DNA of 64,000 nt from Planococcus halocryophilus (GTDB lineage Bacteria; Bacillota; Bacilli; Bacillales_A; Planococcaceae): contig NZ_CP016537.2 of NCBI RefSeq assembly GCF_001687585.2, forward strand, positions 3,072,001 to 3,136,000. Reading direction: 5' to 3'. Below the pieces are notes generated by a model, which searched no databases, was not told where the DNA came from, and was given only the letters and a program-made list of their open reading frames with translations. Of this stretch, positions 34,601-43,196 are shown piece after piece. Both the position numbers and the translations under genes were made by a program. The first letter of the stretch is position 1. Every line of letters begins with the position of its first letter.

Positions 34601-35392
34601 ATGGAAAAAAAAGAAAATAAACTCATCGGACTTTTTGATGTACAAGCAAAAGTATTGATCCAAGTCGGCCAATTAAAAGCAGCGGGATACGAAGAAGAAG
34701 AATTGTATTTAGTATCCAAGCACGATGAACAAATAGACTTGCTGATTACTCATACTGCCGTTCATATCGATACGCAAGACCGTGATAACTTCAAAGGCAA
34801 ACTCATATCGTTTTTAGCTGGTGATGATATCACAAAAGATGCTTTTAACCGAATGGGATTAGACGAAGAAGAGACCGATTATTATTTCCAGCAAGTCGAA
34901 CTCGGCAAACTCCTCCTCTACACAAGCAGTCGACCGGCAGCGGCAATACACTCAGAAACCAACTTGCAGACAGATCCTCGAGTTGATACAGAAGAACAAT
35001 CTCTTGCATTACACGAAGAACGTTTAAGCGCTGAGAAGAACAAAATTCAAACAGGTGAAGTCCAAGTTCATAAACAGATGGTTGAAGAAGACAAAGAAAT
35101 CCAAGTGCCTGTGGAACGCGAAGAAGTTGTTGTTGAAAGACGAAGCGCTTCAACTGCAACAGCTGGTCATGAAGAATCAGAACTAACTCCGGCACAAGTA
35201 TACGAAAAAGGTGATGCCATCCACATTCCACTTACTGAAGAACGCCTCGACATTAACAAAAAACAAGTGGTCCGTGAAGAAATTGTCATTGGTAAACGTA
35301 TAGTTAAAGATGTTCAAGTGGTGAACGAAACTGTGCGTCGCGAAGTTGCAGACGTTGAAGAAAGTGGAGTCGTCAATCGCGTGGATCAATAA
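34601..35392 (+). CDS. General stress protein with YflT and DUF2382 domains (YsnF-like)
   Basis: 263 residues. Residues 8-108 are a YflT domain similar to the upstream gene (GLFDVQAKVLIQVGQLKAAGY, VELGKLLLYT). Residues 140-255 are DUF2382: ALHEERLSAEKNKIQTGEV, PVEREEVVVERRSA and IPLTEERLDINKKQVVREE, acidic and repetitive. The same two-domain plan is found in B. subtilis YsnF, a sigma-B regulon member of unknown action. TAGGAGG upstream. Confidence 0.85.
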   Translation: MEKKENKLIGLFDVQAKVLIQVGQLKAAGYEEEELYLVSKHDEQIDLLITHTAVHIDTQDRDNFKGKLISFLAGDDITKDAFNRMGLDEEETDYYFQQVELGKLLLYTSSRPAAAIHSETNLQTDPRVDTEEQSLALHEERLSAEKNKIQTGEVQVHKQMVEEDKEIQVPVEREEVVVERRSASTATAGHEESELTPAQVYEKGDAIHIPLTEERLDINKKQVVREEIVIGKRIVKDVQVVNETVRREVADVEESGVVNRVDQ

Positions 35393-35397
35393 AACAA

Positions 35398-35444
35398 GAA
35401 CGAAAAGAAGGAAGAGACTAAAGTCTCTTCCTTCTTTTCGTTCT
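35398..35444. terminator. Bidirectional terminator
   Basis: 19-bp stem CGAAAAGAAGGAAGAGACT with its complement, between the convergent YsnF-like and MscS genes. Confidence 0.85.
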
Positions 35445-35479
35445 CTTTAGTTGCTAACATTACACTGCGTTGAAGCTTA

Positions 35480-36586
35480 CTATTCTCCTGCTATCTCCGG
35501 CATGCTTTTAATATGCAAGTCGCGCTGCGGGAATGGAATTTCGATGTTCTGCTCAGCAAACAGCCGGTTAATGCGGAAATTCAATGCGCTTTTTGTTGTG
35601 ATGACTTGGTTGGAGTTGGCGATCCACACCATCAATTCAAAATCGAGAGATGACTCGCCGAATGCCGAAAAATTGACGAACGGCTCCGGGTCCAATAGAA
35701 CAACGCCACCTTCCTGATGCTCTTCTTGTGCCGCTTGCAACAGCACTCTTTTAATCTTTTCAGCATCGGTTCCGTAGGCAACACCGACCGGTACGACAAG
35801 CCGCATGCGTGGATCGCCATACGAACGGTTAATCACTTGCTCTTCGAGGAAATAGGAATTCGGGACGATAACGTGTTCATTATGAATCGTCTTGATGACG
35901 GTCGAACGCAGCGAAATCTTATCGACATCGCCGATCAAATCATCAATAATCACCCGATCACCGACTTTTATCGGTCGTTCGAACAGCAAAATAATACCCG
36001 AGATAAAGTTAGAGGCTATGTTCTGCAAGCCAAATCCGATCCCTACGCCAAGCACCCCAGCAAATACTGTCAAGGCGCTCAAGTCTAAACCGACCGTTGT
36101 CAAGCTGACGAGAATGGCAATGGCCATCACGGTATAATGGAACATGCGATCGAATGTGTAGCTCACACCCCGATCCAAGTGGTAGCGCTGATAGACATTC
36201 GGCAAAATATAGCGCGTAATAATTTTTGCTCCTCGGTTGGCGAGCGACACGATCAAGATGACCAGAATTAACAGGAATGCCGTGATTTCGACATTGCCAA
36301 ATTCAAATAGCCGGTCGAACATCCAGTCCGAATCGGAAAAATAAAAAATCATGAACAGTAAAATCCCGTAAGTCGTCGCCCAGTTCAACAAGCTTCGCAA
36401 AATTGAATCGACGTGCCGGAACATCCGTTTTTTGCTTAAGCGGCGGGAAATTGCAAGTACGACAGCCCTCACGAGAAAAATACACGTTACGTAAAACAAA
36501 AACAGCAGCAATTCGGTCCATTCGATTTTCTCAAACACCTCGTACCAATGTTCGGTCAGTTCTTCCGGTTGTATCGTTAGCAGCAT
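35480..36586 (-). CDS. Mechanosensitive channel of the MscS family
   Basis: 368 residues. About five hydrophobic segments, the last of them the pore helix ALTVFAGVLGVGIGFGLQ (15 to 20 residues, Gly/Ala rich), followed by the beta domain NFISGIILLFERPIKVGDRV and IGDVDKISLRSTVIKT, then VIVPNSYF. Opens under membrane tension during osmotic downshock. GGGGAGAAGG upstream; transcribed alone, divergent from moaC. Confidence 0.92.
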   Translation of the reverse strand: MLLTIQPEELTEHWYEVFEKIEWTELLLFLFYVTCIFLVRAVVLAISRRLSKKRMFRHVDSILRSLLNWATTYGILLFMIFYFSDSDWMFDRLFEFGNVEITAFLLILVILIVSLANRGAKIITRYILPNVYQRYHLDRGVSYTFDRMFHYTVMAIAILVSLTTVGLDLSALTVFAGVLGVGIGFGLQNIASNFISGIILLFERPIKVGDRVIIDDLIGDVDKISLRSTVIKTIHNEHVIVPNSYFLEEQVINRSYGDPRMRLVVPVGVAYGTDAEKIKRVLLQAAQEEHQEGGVVLLDPEPFVNFSAFGESSLDFELMVWIANSNQVITTKSALNFRINRLFAEQNIEIPFPQRDLHIKSMPEIAGE

Positions 36587-36841
36587 GCCCTTCTCCCCCT
36601 TTCAGCATCATACGTTTTACTCACTCTTCTTCAATCCGCGCAAAATATTGACCTTTCCGGTTCGAAACGTCGACCGTTGCGACCATACCCTCTTCCTGCC
36701 CTTTTCTATATATAGTTTCTATTCAAACACACCCCTATAACAATGTATATAACAGGAAGTAAATCTACTCCGTCAACTTCCCATCTCACTTTCTCACGTC
36801 ATGCTATACTAAAAGCATCCACTATCGAAAGGATGATTCTT

Positions 36842-37327
36842 TTGTCAGAACTGACTCATTTCAATGCTCAAGGTCGTGCCAAAATGGTCGACGTCTCCGA
36901 TAAAAAAGACAGTGTACGAACTGCTCGTGCGACCACTTCTGTTTTATTAAACAAAGCAATTTACCAACAAATTAAAGAAGGTACCAATAAAAAAGGGGAT
37001 GTTTTTGCAGTTGCTCAAGTAGCTGGCATTATGGCAGCTAAAAACACTTCGCAAATCATCCCGATGTGTCATGCATTAGCACTTAGTGGTGTGGACATTG
37101 AATTCGAATGGAATGTCGATGAAGATGCTAATCATTTCGAAGTGTTGTTGACCGTTGAAGTAAAAACAAAAGGACCTACAGGGGTCGAAATGGAAGCTCT
37201 TACCGCTGCTTCTGCTGCTGCACTGACAATTTACGATATGTGCAAAGCTTCTGGCAAAGAAATGGTCATCGGACCGACGATGTTGCTCGAGAAAACTGGC
37301 GGGAAATCTGATTACGCGCGTGACTAA
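36842..37327 (+). CDS. moaC: Cyclic pyranopterin monophosphate synthase
   Basis: Second half of cPMP formation in molybdopterin synthesis. 161 residues from TTG 36842: [45 protein letters not shown] and the catalytic [18 protein letters not shown] is chosen because GAAAGGA lies eight bases upstream and the protein then matches B. subtilis MoaC from residue 1; the in-frame ATG nine bases earlier overlaps the ribosome binding site. It converges on moaB across a shared terminator. Its usual partner moaA is not in the window. Confidence 0.96.
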   Translation: MSELTHFNAQGRAKMVDVSDKKDSVRTARATTSVLLNKAIYQQIKEGTNKKGDVFAVAQVAGIMAAKNTSQIIPMCHALALSGVDIEFEWNVDEDANHFEVLLTVEVKTKGPTGVEMEALTAASAAALTIYDMCKASGKEMVIGPTMLLEKTGGKSDYARD

Positions 37328-37346
37328 ATTGTTACTTTATGAATTT

Positions 37347-37394
37347 AAAAACCCTGTGGTAATGTCATTCAACTGACAATGCCACAGGGTTTTT
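37347..37394. terminator. Bidirectional terminator between moaC and moaB
   Basis: AAAACCCTGTGG...CCACAGGGTTTT with an inner TGTCA/TGACA stem. Confidence 0.88.
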
Positions 37395-37404
37395 CGTTAA
37401 GCAA

Positions 37405-37917
37405 TTATGAACGTGATTGATGTTTCGTCAATTCCGAATAAATATGCTTAATCTCTGGCAAGATCAATCGCTCCATTGCCAATTTTACAGCCCCACGCGA
37501 CCCTGGCAATACAAAAATGGCTTTATCATTGGCTACGCCCGCCGCCGCTCTGCTAAGAAGGGCCTTAGTGCCGACATCTTCAGTGAAGCTTACGTAACGG
37601 AAGAGTTCTCCAAATCCTGATATTTCTTTCTCGAAAAGTGGCTGAATCGCTTCTAATGTGACATCGCGTTTAGCTATCCCTGTTCCTCCAGTTGTAATAA
37701 TCGCATCAATATCATCACGGCCCAACCAGTCAGAAATCGTTAGTCGAATGCGTGCGATGTCGTCTGGAACTAACGCATAGTCACTAATTTCTAGCTCATG
37801 ATCTTTAGCCATCTGTTGTACAAGCTGACCCCCAGTATCGGTTTCTTCTGTCCGGGTATCACTAACAGTTAACACCGCAATCCGCACTTGATGGTCTGTG
37901 TGAAACGTTTCCGACAT
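37405..37917 (-). CDS. moaB: Molybdopterin adenylyltransferase-type protein MoaB
   Basis: 170 residues, MogA/MoaB family that adenylylates molybdopterin before Mo insertion. Marks: AVLTVSDTRT near the start, the substrate loop IITTGGTGIAKRDVT and FVLPGSRGAVKLAM. GGGGCG upstream; last gene of the modA-modB-modC-moeB-moaB unit, 18 bases after moeB. Confidence 0.93.
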   Translation of the reverse strand: MSETFHTDHQVRIAVLTVSDTRTEETDTGGQLVQQMAKDHELEISDYALVPDDIARIRLTISDWLGRDDIDAIITTGGTGIAKRDVTLEAIQPLFEKEISGFGELFRYVSFTEDVGTKALLSRAAAGVANDKAIFVLPGSRGAVKLAMERLILPEIKHIYSELTKHQSRS

Positions 37918-37935
37918 ATAATCGCCCCTTTCTGA

Positions 37936-38955
37936 TTAGCCAAATACTTGGTGATATAATTTCCGACCTTCTGCTATATTGTGAACGCCATGAATTAGCA
38001 AGCGACCATTGCCGAACAATACCATGCGGTGATTGAATACTTTCAGTTCAACAAAATAAGGCGTTCTTTTTACACCAGCTGCTAATCGGTTGCCGACCTT
38101 TTCGGCGTCATCTAATGTAATTGGACGGTTCGCATCAGGTAAAATTTGAACAGCATCGCGTCCGCATAAAACTGCATAAGAACTCGAGGCTGTTTCATTA
38201 AGTGACGGGAATACCGCATCTTCTCCGCACGTTTTGCAGTTAGGATCTTTAATGCGCGATACGCCAATATCCATTTGACTATTGTCCCATAAATTGAAAT
38301 GATGAATTTTTTTACGTATTGCATCACGGTTACCACTCAACCACTTTAAAGCTTCTGTACATTGAAGCGCTGCTGTCACTTGAACAGCTGGTGAGATAAT
38401 GCCGACTGTATCACACGTTTCATTAATGGCTGGAAGAATGGGTATTAAGCAACGAAAGCATGAGCTTTCTCCAGGCACAAATGGAAATACGACTCCTGAA
38501 CTGCCAACACAAGCACCGTATATCCAAGGCACGCCAAATTTCACAGAAGCATCGTTGATCAACAAACGTGTTTCAAAATTATCCGTCGCATCCAAGATCA
38601 AATCACTTACTGCTGCCAACTTTTCCATACCTGCTGCATCGAGATGTTCTAAATAGGTGATTAACTGCAAATCGCTGCGAATGGCTTTTAGTCTTTGCTC
38701 AGCCGCTGCCACTTTTGGCATCATTTGACGTGCATCTTCTTCCGTAAATAATTGCTGGCGCTGCAAATTGGATACTTCAACGTAATCACGATCGACCAAA
38801 TGAATCGTTCCAATACCAGCTCGTGTCAAGGTTTCTGCAATCGCTGAACCTAAAGCTCCGCAACCAACAATGGTAACGGTCGCAAGTGATAAGTGTTGCT
38901 GCCCCGATTCACCAAGTGGTTTGAATAAGATTTGTCTTGAATAACGTTCATCCAC
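37936..38955 (-). CDS. moeB: MoeB/ThiF-type sulfur-carrier adenylyltransferase
   Basis: 339 residues. Activates the C-terminus of MoaD (or ThiS) as an acyl-adenylate. ATP site VGCGALGSAIAETL at about 33, RDYVEVSNLQRQ with the Arg finger, DATDNFETRLLINDA, and zinc ligands CFRC and CKTC. The last 90 residues form an extra domain found in Bacillales members in place of rhodanese. GTG 38955 gives DERYSRQILF as in B. subtilis MoeB, so it is preferred to GTG 38967. In context its job is molybdopterin, not thiamine. Confidence 0.9.
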   Translation of the reverse strand: MDERYSRQILFKPLGESGQQHLSLATVTIVGCGALGSAIAETLTRAGIGTIHLVDRDYVEVSNLQRQQLFTEEDARQMMPKVAAAEQRLKAIRSDLQLITYLEHLDAAGMEKLAAVSDLILDATDNFETRLLINDASVKFGVPWIYGACVGSSGVVFPFVPGESSCFRCLIPILPAINETCDTVGIISPAVQVTAALQCTEALKWLSGNRDAIRKKIHHFNLWDNSQMDIGVSRIKDPNCKTCGEDAVFPSLNETASSSYAVLCGRDAVQILPDANRPITLDDAEKVGNRLAAGVKRTPYFVELKVFNHRMVLFGNGRLLIHGVHNIAEGRKLYHQVFG

Positions 38956-39005
38956 AGTGATTCCCACTTTCTAGACGCTTGATCTCTCAAACGATCTTAT
39001 CTATC

Positions 39006-39653
39006 TTATAATTCTAAGCGTACCGTTTCTTCAGTCATCTGTCCTTTTTCAATTCTCATAATACGGTCGGCTAATTTTTCAGCATCCGCAATTCGGTGTG
39101 TTACGAAAATAATGGGAATCTGCCACTTTTCGTGAATTCGCAACAGTTCATTTTGACAGCGGTCACGATTGGCATCGTCCAATGCTGAAAAAGGTTCATC
39201 CAACAATAAAATATCTGGCTGTGCAGCTAACGAACGCGTCAATGCAACACGTTGCTTTTCACCACCCGAAATTTGGTGTGGGTATTTTCCTAACAAACCG
39301 GTAATGCCAAGAATTTTCGTTAATTCCGTAATATGTGCAATAGCGCTTTCTCTTGGTACTGCGTAGAGAATATTTTGTTCTACGGTCAAGTGCGGAAATA
39401 GTGCATAGTCTTGAAATAAATAACCAACTTTGCGCTTTTGTATTTTTAGTGGCTTTTGATCATCGCTATAAAATTTTCGTTCATTCAATGAAATTTCACC
39501 AACATCCGGATGGACAATACCCGCGATGCAGTTTAATAGCGTCGTCTTACCCGAACCAGAAGAGCCAACCAATGCTAAAATTTCTTTATCCAATCTAAAT
39601 TGCATCGTTAAACTAAAATGATCTAATTGCTTTTTGAAATCCACTTGCAGCAT
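39006..39653 (-). CDS. modC: Molybdate ABC transporter ATP-binding protein
   Basis: 215 residues. Walker A GSSGSGKTT near 31, Q-loop FQDYALF, signature ISGGEKQR, Walker B DILLLDEPFSALD and switch VTHR. It lacks the C-terminal TOBE molybdate-binding domain of E. coli ModC, so it is a short form. It starts four bases after modB. Confidence 0.9.
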   Translation of the reverse strand: MLQVDFKKQLDHFSLTMQFRLDKEILALVGSSGSGKTTLLNCIAGIVHPDVGEISLNERKFYSDDQKPLKIQKRKVGYLFQDYALFPHLTVEQNILYAVPRESAIAHITELTKILGITGLLGKYPHQISGGEKQRVALTRSLAAQPDILLLDEPFSALDDANRDRCQNELLRIHEKWQIPIIFVTHRIADAEKLADRIMRIEKGQMTEETVRLEL

Positions 39654-39657
39654 TTGC

Positions 39658-40341
39658 TCATTCCCTTCCGATTCGTACAGCGGTCTTTTTACGCCAATAA
39701 TTAACCCAGGTAATTGCAGCTACTCCAAGAGACGACACAATCAATACCCAAAACAAAGCTTTTTCCATATCTCCTGCTTCATAAGCAAAATAAATAGCCA
39801 GTGGTATGGTCTCTGTTACCCCTGGAATATAGCCGGCAATCATTAGCGTCGCACCAAATTCACCGATACCGCGTGCAAAAGCTAAGATTAATCCTGCCAA
39901 TATACCCGACCAGGCAAGTGGAAATGTAATGGTCCGAAAAATTCGCCATTCGGATACACCCATGGTTCGGGCTACGTTTTCCCAACGTGGATCTACTTTT
40001 TCAAAAGCAGCTAAAACACTTTGATACATAAGCGGCAACGACACAACAAACGAAGCAATCGCAGCACCAATCCACGTGAACACTACCCGAAAGCCAAGCC
40101 ACTGTTCAAGTAAAATACCTAGAGGTCCATTTACCCCAAACAATACAATTAACCCAAAGCCAATTACGGTTGGTGGCAATACTAAAGGCAATAAAATCAA
40201 CGCTTCGAGAAAACTTTTGCCAAAAAAATCACGTCTCGTCATAAAGCGAGCCAGCGCAAGACTCACGATAAACACAAACAACGTTGAAATCACTGCAACT
40301 CTGAGCGATAACCAAAGCGGAGACAAATCATAAGCCATCAT
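39658..40341 (-). CDS. modB: Molybdate ABC transporter permease
   Basis: 227 residues, about five or six hydrophobic segments. The cytoplasmic EAA loop reads VARTMGVSEWRIFRTITFPL, and the family stretch LPLVLPPTVIGFGL is near residue 50. It overlaps modA by 4 bases (ATGA), so the two are translationally coupled. Confidence 0.93.
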   Translation of the reverse strand: MMAYDLSPLWLSLRVAVISTLFVFIVSLALARFMTRRDFFGKSFLEALILLPLVLPPTVIGFGLIVLFGVNGPLGILLEQWLGFRVVFTWIGAAIASFVVSLPLMYQSVLAAFEKVDPRWENVARTMGVSEWRIFRTITFPLAWSGILAGLILAFARGIGEFGATLMIAGYIPGVTETIPLAIYFAYEAGDMEKALFWVLIVSSLGVAAITWVNYWRKKTAVRIGRE

Positions 40342-41108
40342 GGCGTTTCTCCAGCTATCGGCATAAATCCATATTCTTTAAGAATGGCTTGCCCTTTTGA
40401 GCTAGTGACAAATTCCCAAAAAGCAGTTGCTGCAGGCTGATTTTCGGAATCCGCGATGACTGCTCCTGGATAGATAATTGGATCTGTCTGCCCTGGCACT
40501 TCAAGTGTCCCATTAATTTCCCGGGAAATAACCGCATCTGATGAGTAAATAATTCCGAGTTCTGCATTTCCACTTTCCACATAAGTAACGACTTGACGAG
40601 CATCTTTCGCATAAATAAGACGAGAACTAAGGGAGTTCCACAAGTTTTCGTTTTCTAATGCTTTTTTTGAATATGCGCCAAGCGGAACACTGTCCGGTTC
40701 TCCAATCGCAATCTTTTCTTCTGTATTCAAGACGAGTTCTTGAAAATCAGTTGTTTCCGGAAATTCTTCTAACGATGCTAAAACGAGCTGGTTTTCAGCA
40801 AACGGTTTGATGCTATCTATATCTATTAACTGTTGAGATTCCAGTAATTCCATATCTTTTTCACTAGCTGACAAAAACAAGTCGGACGGTGCACCTTGTT
40901 CAATTTGGCTTCTCAGTTTGCTAGAAGAGCCATAATTGAAGGTCAGCTCAATATTCGGTTCTATTTCATGAAATTGTAGTTCCATTTCTTTCATTACATC
41001 TGTCAGACTAGAGGCCGCTGAAACTAACAATTTTTCGTCATTTGCCGAAGTATTGCTACAACCATTCATCAACAGAGCCAAACTTATAAGACCCATCGTT
41101 TTTTTCAT
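40338..41108 (-). CDS. modA: Molybdate-binding lipoprotein
   Basis: 256 residues. Lipoprotein signal peptide with lipobox LMNGC (Cys 17). Family blocks: LLVSAASSLTDVMKEM, FNYGSSSKLRSQIEQGAPSDLFLSA (key GSSSKLxxQIxxGAPxD) and VVTYVESGNAELGIIYSSDA. Captures molybdate or tungstate outside the membrane for ModBC. First gene of the mod-moe-moa unit; GAGGAGT upstream. Confidence 0.95.
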   Translation of the reverse strand: MKKTMGLISLALLMNGCSNTSANDEKLLVSAASSLTDVMKEMELQFHEIEPNIELTFNYGSSSKLRSQIEQGAPSDLFLSASEKDMELLESQQLIDIDSIKPFAENQLVLASLEEFPETTDFQELVLNTEEKIAIGEPDSVPLGAYSKKALENENLWNSLSSRLIYAKDARQVVTYVESGNAELGIIYSSDAVISREINGTLEVPGQTDPIIYPGAVIADSENQPAATAFWEFVTSSKGQAILKEYGFMPIAGETP

Positions 41109-41307
41109 TTTAAGGACTCCTCATGCATTGAAGTAGAGCTCAGCTATTTTAGTGAAGCTTCTTTGTACTTACAGTATAACGTCCGTAGAAGAGAAGCTGA
41201 ATCATTTTCCGAACAAACTTTAGAAAGAACACAGCCCCCGCTCTTTTTGGAGATATTTAGGTTAGAATAGAGGGTAAGAACAGCATTTATCAATTGGAGG
41301 AATTGCA

Positions 41308-42246
41308 ATGAAGTTTGGTATTATTGGAACGAACTGGATTACCGACCGATTTATTAAAGCGGCTAACGAGCATCCTGAGTTTACAATTGGAGCCGTATAT
41401 TCTCGGAAACTAGAAACTGGCAAGGCTTTTGCGGAAAAGTACACAATTGATAACGTCTATACCGATATGGCGACTATGTTCAGCAGCGGACATATTGAAG
41501 CGGTTTACATCGCATCACCCAATGCTATGCATGCTGAGCAAAGCCTATTGGCGATGAAACACGGCATTCATGTTCTTTGTGAAAAACCGGCTGTTACGTC
41601 AATTGAAGAAATGGACCAAATTATTGAAGCTTCAAGAACGTATAAAACAACTTATATGGAAGCGATGAAATCGACATTGTTGCCTTCTTTTTTGAACTTG
41701 AAGAAAAATATCGATAAAATCGGTCCGATTCGTCGTTTTGTGTTTCATTACAATCAATATTCTTCTCGTTACGATAAATATAAAGAGGGCATTATTGAAA
41801 ATGCCTTTAAGCCCGAACTTGGCAATGGCTCTAAAATGGATTTAGGCGTTTATTGCATCGCACCGATTATTCATTTGGTTGGCGCCCCTGAGTCTGCAAT
41901 GAAAAATCAGTTTCTATTATCTACAGGTGCTGATGGACAAGGCAGTATGATATGGAATTACGCTGATATGGAAGCGGTTATTATGTATTCGAAGATTTCG
42001 GATTCTTTTCTGCCAAGTGAAATTCAAGGCGAGAATGGCACCATTGAAATCGACCGCATAAGTGATCCAAAGAACATTACGATTAAGTATAGAGACGGGC
42101 AGACTGAAGACTTGTCTGTGGCGCATGACTTTGACTCGATGTATTACGAATTGGCAGAGTTTATCAGCTGCGTGAAAAACAAGCAGTTGGAATCAACGAT
42201 TAATACACATGATATTTCCCGTGAAGTGACGAAGTTGTTGACGTAG
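41308..42246 (+). CDS. Gfo/Idh/MocA family oxidoreductase
   Basis: 312 residues. N-terminal NAD(P)-binding fold starting KFGIIGTNWITDRF, with YIASPNAMHAEQS and the catalytic-lysine motif CEKPAVTS at about residue 93; the C-terminal part is the family's beta-sheet domain. Substrate unknown, probably a sugar or polyol. GGAGG upstream. It is followed at once by a GAAGC-type repeat. Confidence 0.87.
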   Translation: MKFGIIGTNWITDRFIKAANEHPEFTIGAVYSRKLETGKAFAEKYTIDNVYTDMATMFSSGHIEAVYIASPNAMHAEQSLLAMKHGIHVLCEKPAVTSIEEMDQIIEASRTYKTTYMEAMKSTLLPSFLNLKKNIDKIGPIRRFVFHYNQYSSRYDKYKEGIIENAFKPELGNGSKMDLGVYCIAPIIHLVGAPESAMKNQFLLSTGADGQGSMIWNYADMEAVIMYSKISDSFLPSEIQGENGTIEIDRISDPKNITIKYRDGQTEDLSVAHDFDSMYYELAEFISCVKNKQLESTINTHDISREVTKLLT

Positions 42247-42257
42247 GAAGCAAAGAA

Positions 42258-42376
42258 GAAAGCGCTCCAGGCGGACGCTTTCCGGGGGGCCGGCTTCAGC
42301 CGCTTCCCTCGCTCCGCTCAGTCCAGGGTCTTCAGCTCGTCCTGTTCCCCCTGGAGTCGCCGCCTTTCGCACTTTC
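42258..42376. repeat. GC-rich intergenic repeat of the GAAGC type (copy 1)
   Basis: CTCCAGG...CCTGGAG closes an element that contains GACGCTTTCCGGGGG, GCTTCAGCC, GGGTCTTCAGCTCG and GGAGTCGCCGCC. The same order of blocks is seen at 49386-49516. This is a common interspersed repeat type of Bacillales and much richer in GC than its surroundings. Not coding. Confidence 0.75.
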
Positions 42377-42473
42377 ATCTGAGTATGTTGTATTTAGACA
42401 TATAGCAGAAGAAATAGAGTATCTTTAATTTTGAAGAATAGCTTATTCAATTAAAAAGCAAAGGACGTGCCTT

Positions 42474-43145
42474 ATGATAAAAGGGATTATATTTGATTTT
42501 GACGGGTTGATTTTTGATACGGAAACACATCAATATCATATTCTTCAAGAGATGTTTAGCGAATATGGCAGTGAATTGCCGCTTGGGCTGTGGCAAAACG
42601 AAGTGGGTACGGACGGTGGGTTTTCGCCGTTTCATTATATGGAGCAGCAAATTGGCAAACCAGTTGAACACGCGTTGCTCAATAGACAATATGAAGAAAA
42701 GTTTCTTTCGGTATTGTCTAAGGAAAAGCCACGTGATGGTGTAGTTGAGTATTTGCAGATGGCTAAGAAGCTGGATTTGAAAGTGGGCTTAGCATCGAGT
42801 TCGAGTTATCGCTGGGTTTCAGGTCATTTGAAAAACTTAGAGCTGTTTGATCACTTCCACTGCATTCGCACTTCGGATCATGTTGAAAAAGTAAAACCTG
42901 ATCCTGCTTTGTATCTTCAAGCAGCCGAGGGTTTAGAGTTATCTCCTGAAGCCTGTCTTGTTTTTGAAGATTCGGCTCACGGAGCAACAGCTGCTAAGCG
43001 CGCGGGTATGAGTTGCGTCGTTGTGCCGAACAAAATTACGCGCACAATGGAATTTGGTCCCGTAGAGCACCGGTTGGATTCGATGGCAGATATGCCATTG
43101 AGGGATCTACTGGATTTTGTAGCGGCGATAAAAGTAAAACCGTAA
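42474..43145 (+). CDS. HAD-superfamily hydrolase (beta-phosphoglucomutase-like, YhcW type)
   Basis: 223 residues. Motif I DFDGLIFDTET with both aspartates, motif II SS near 102 (GLASSSSYRW), motif III Lys in VEKVKPDP and motif IV FEDSAHGATAAKRAGM. A phosphatase or phosphomutase acting on small phosphorylated compounds; substrate unknown. Ends at a hairpin shared with the convergent flavin oxidoreductase gene. Confidence 0.88.
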   Translation: MIKGIIFDFDGLIFDTETHQYHILQEMFSEYGSELPLGLWQNEVGTDGGFSPFHYMEQQIGKPVEHALLNRQYEEKFLSVLSKEKPRDGVVEYLQMAKKLDLKVGLASSSSYRWVSGHLKNLELFDHFHCIRTSDHVEKVKPDPALYLQAAEGLELSPEACLVFEDSAHGATAAKRAGMSCVVVPNKITRTMEFGPVEHRLDSMADMPLRDLLDFVAAIKVKP

Positions 43146-43148
43146 AGA

Positions 43149-43196
43149 TCAAAAAGATGGTTCAGGCATTGCGCCTGAACCATCTTTTTATTTTTT
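43149..43196. terminator. Bidirectional terminator
   Basis: AAAAAGATGGTTCAGGC and its complement, loop ATTGC, with T-runs on both strands. Confidence 0.9.

Noticed and set aside
35451..36137. Plus-strand frames opposite the MscS gene
   Set aside because: Shadows of the real minus-strand coding sequence, which has clear family motifs.
42193..42378. 61-codon minus-strand frame after the Gfo/Idh/MocA gene
   Set aside because: It lies mainly in the GAAGC-type repeat and has no ribosome binding site.
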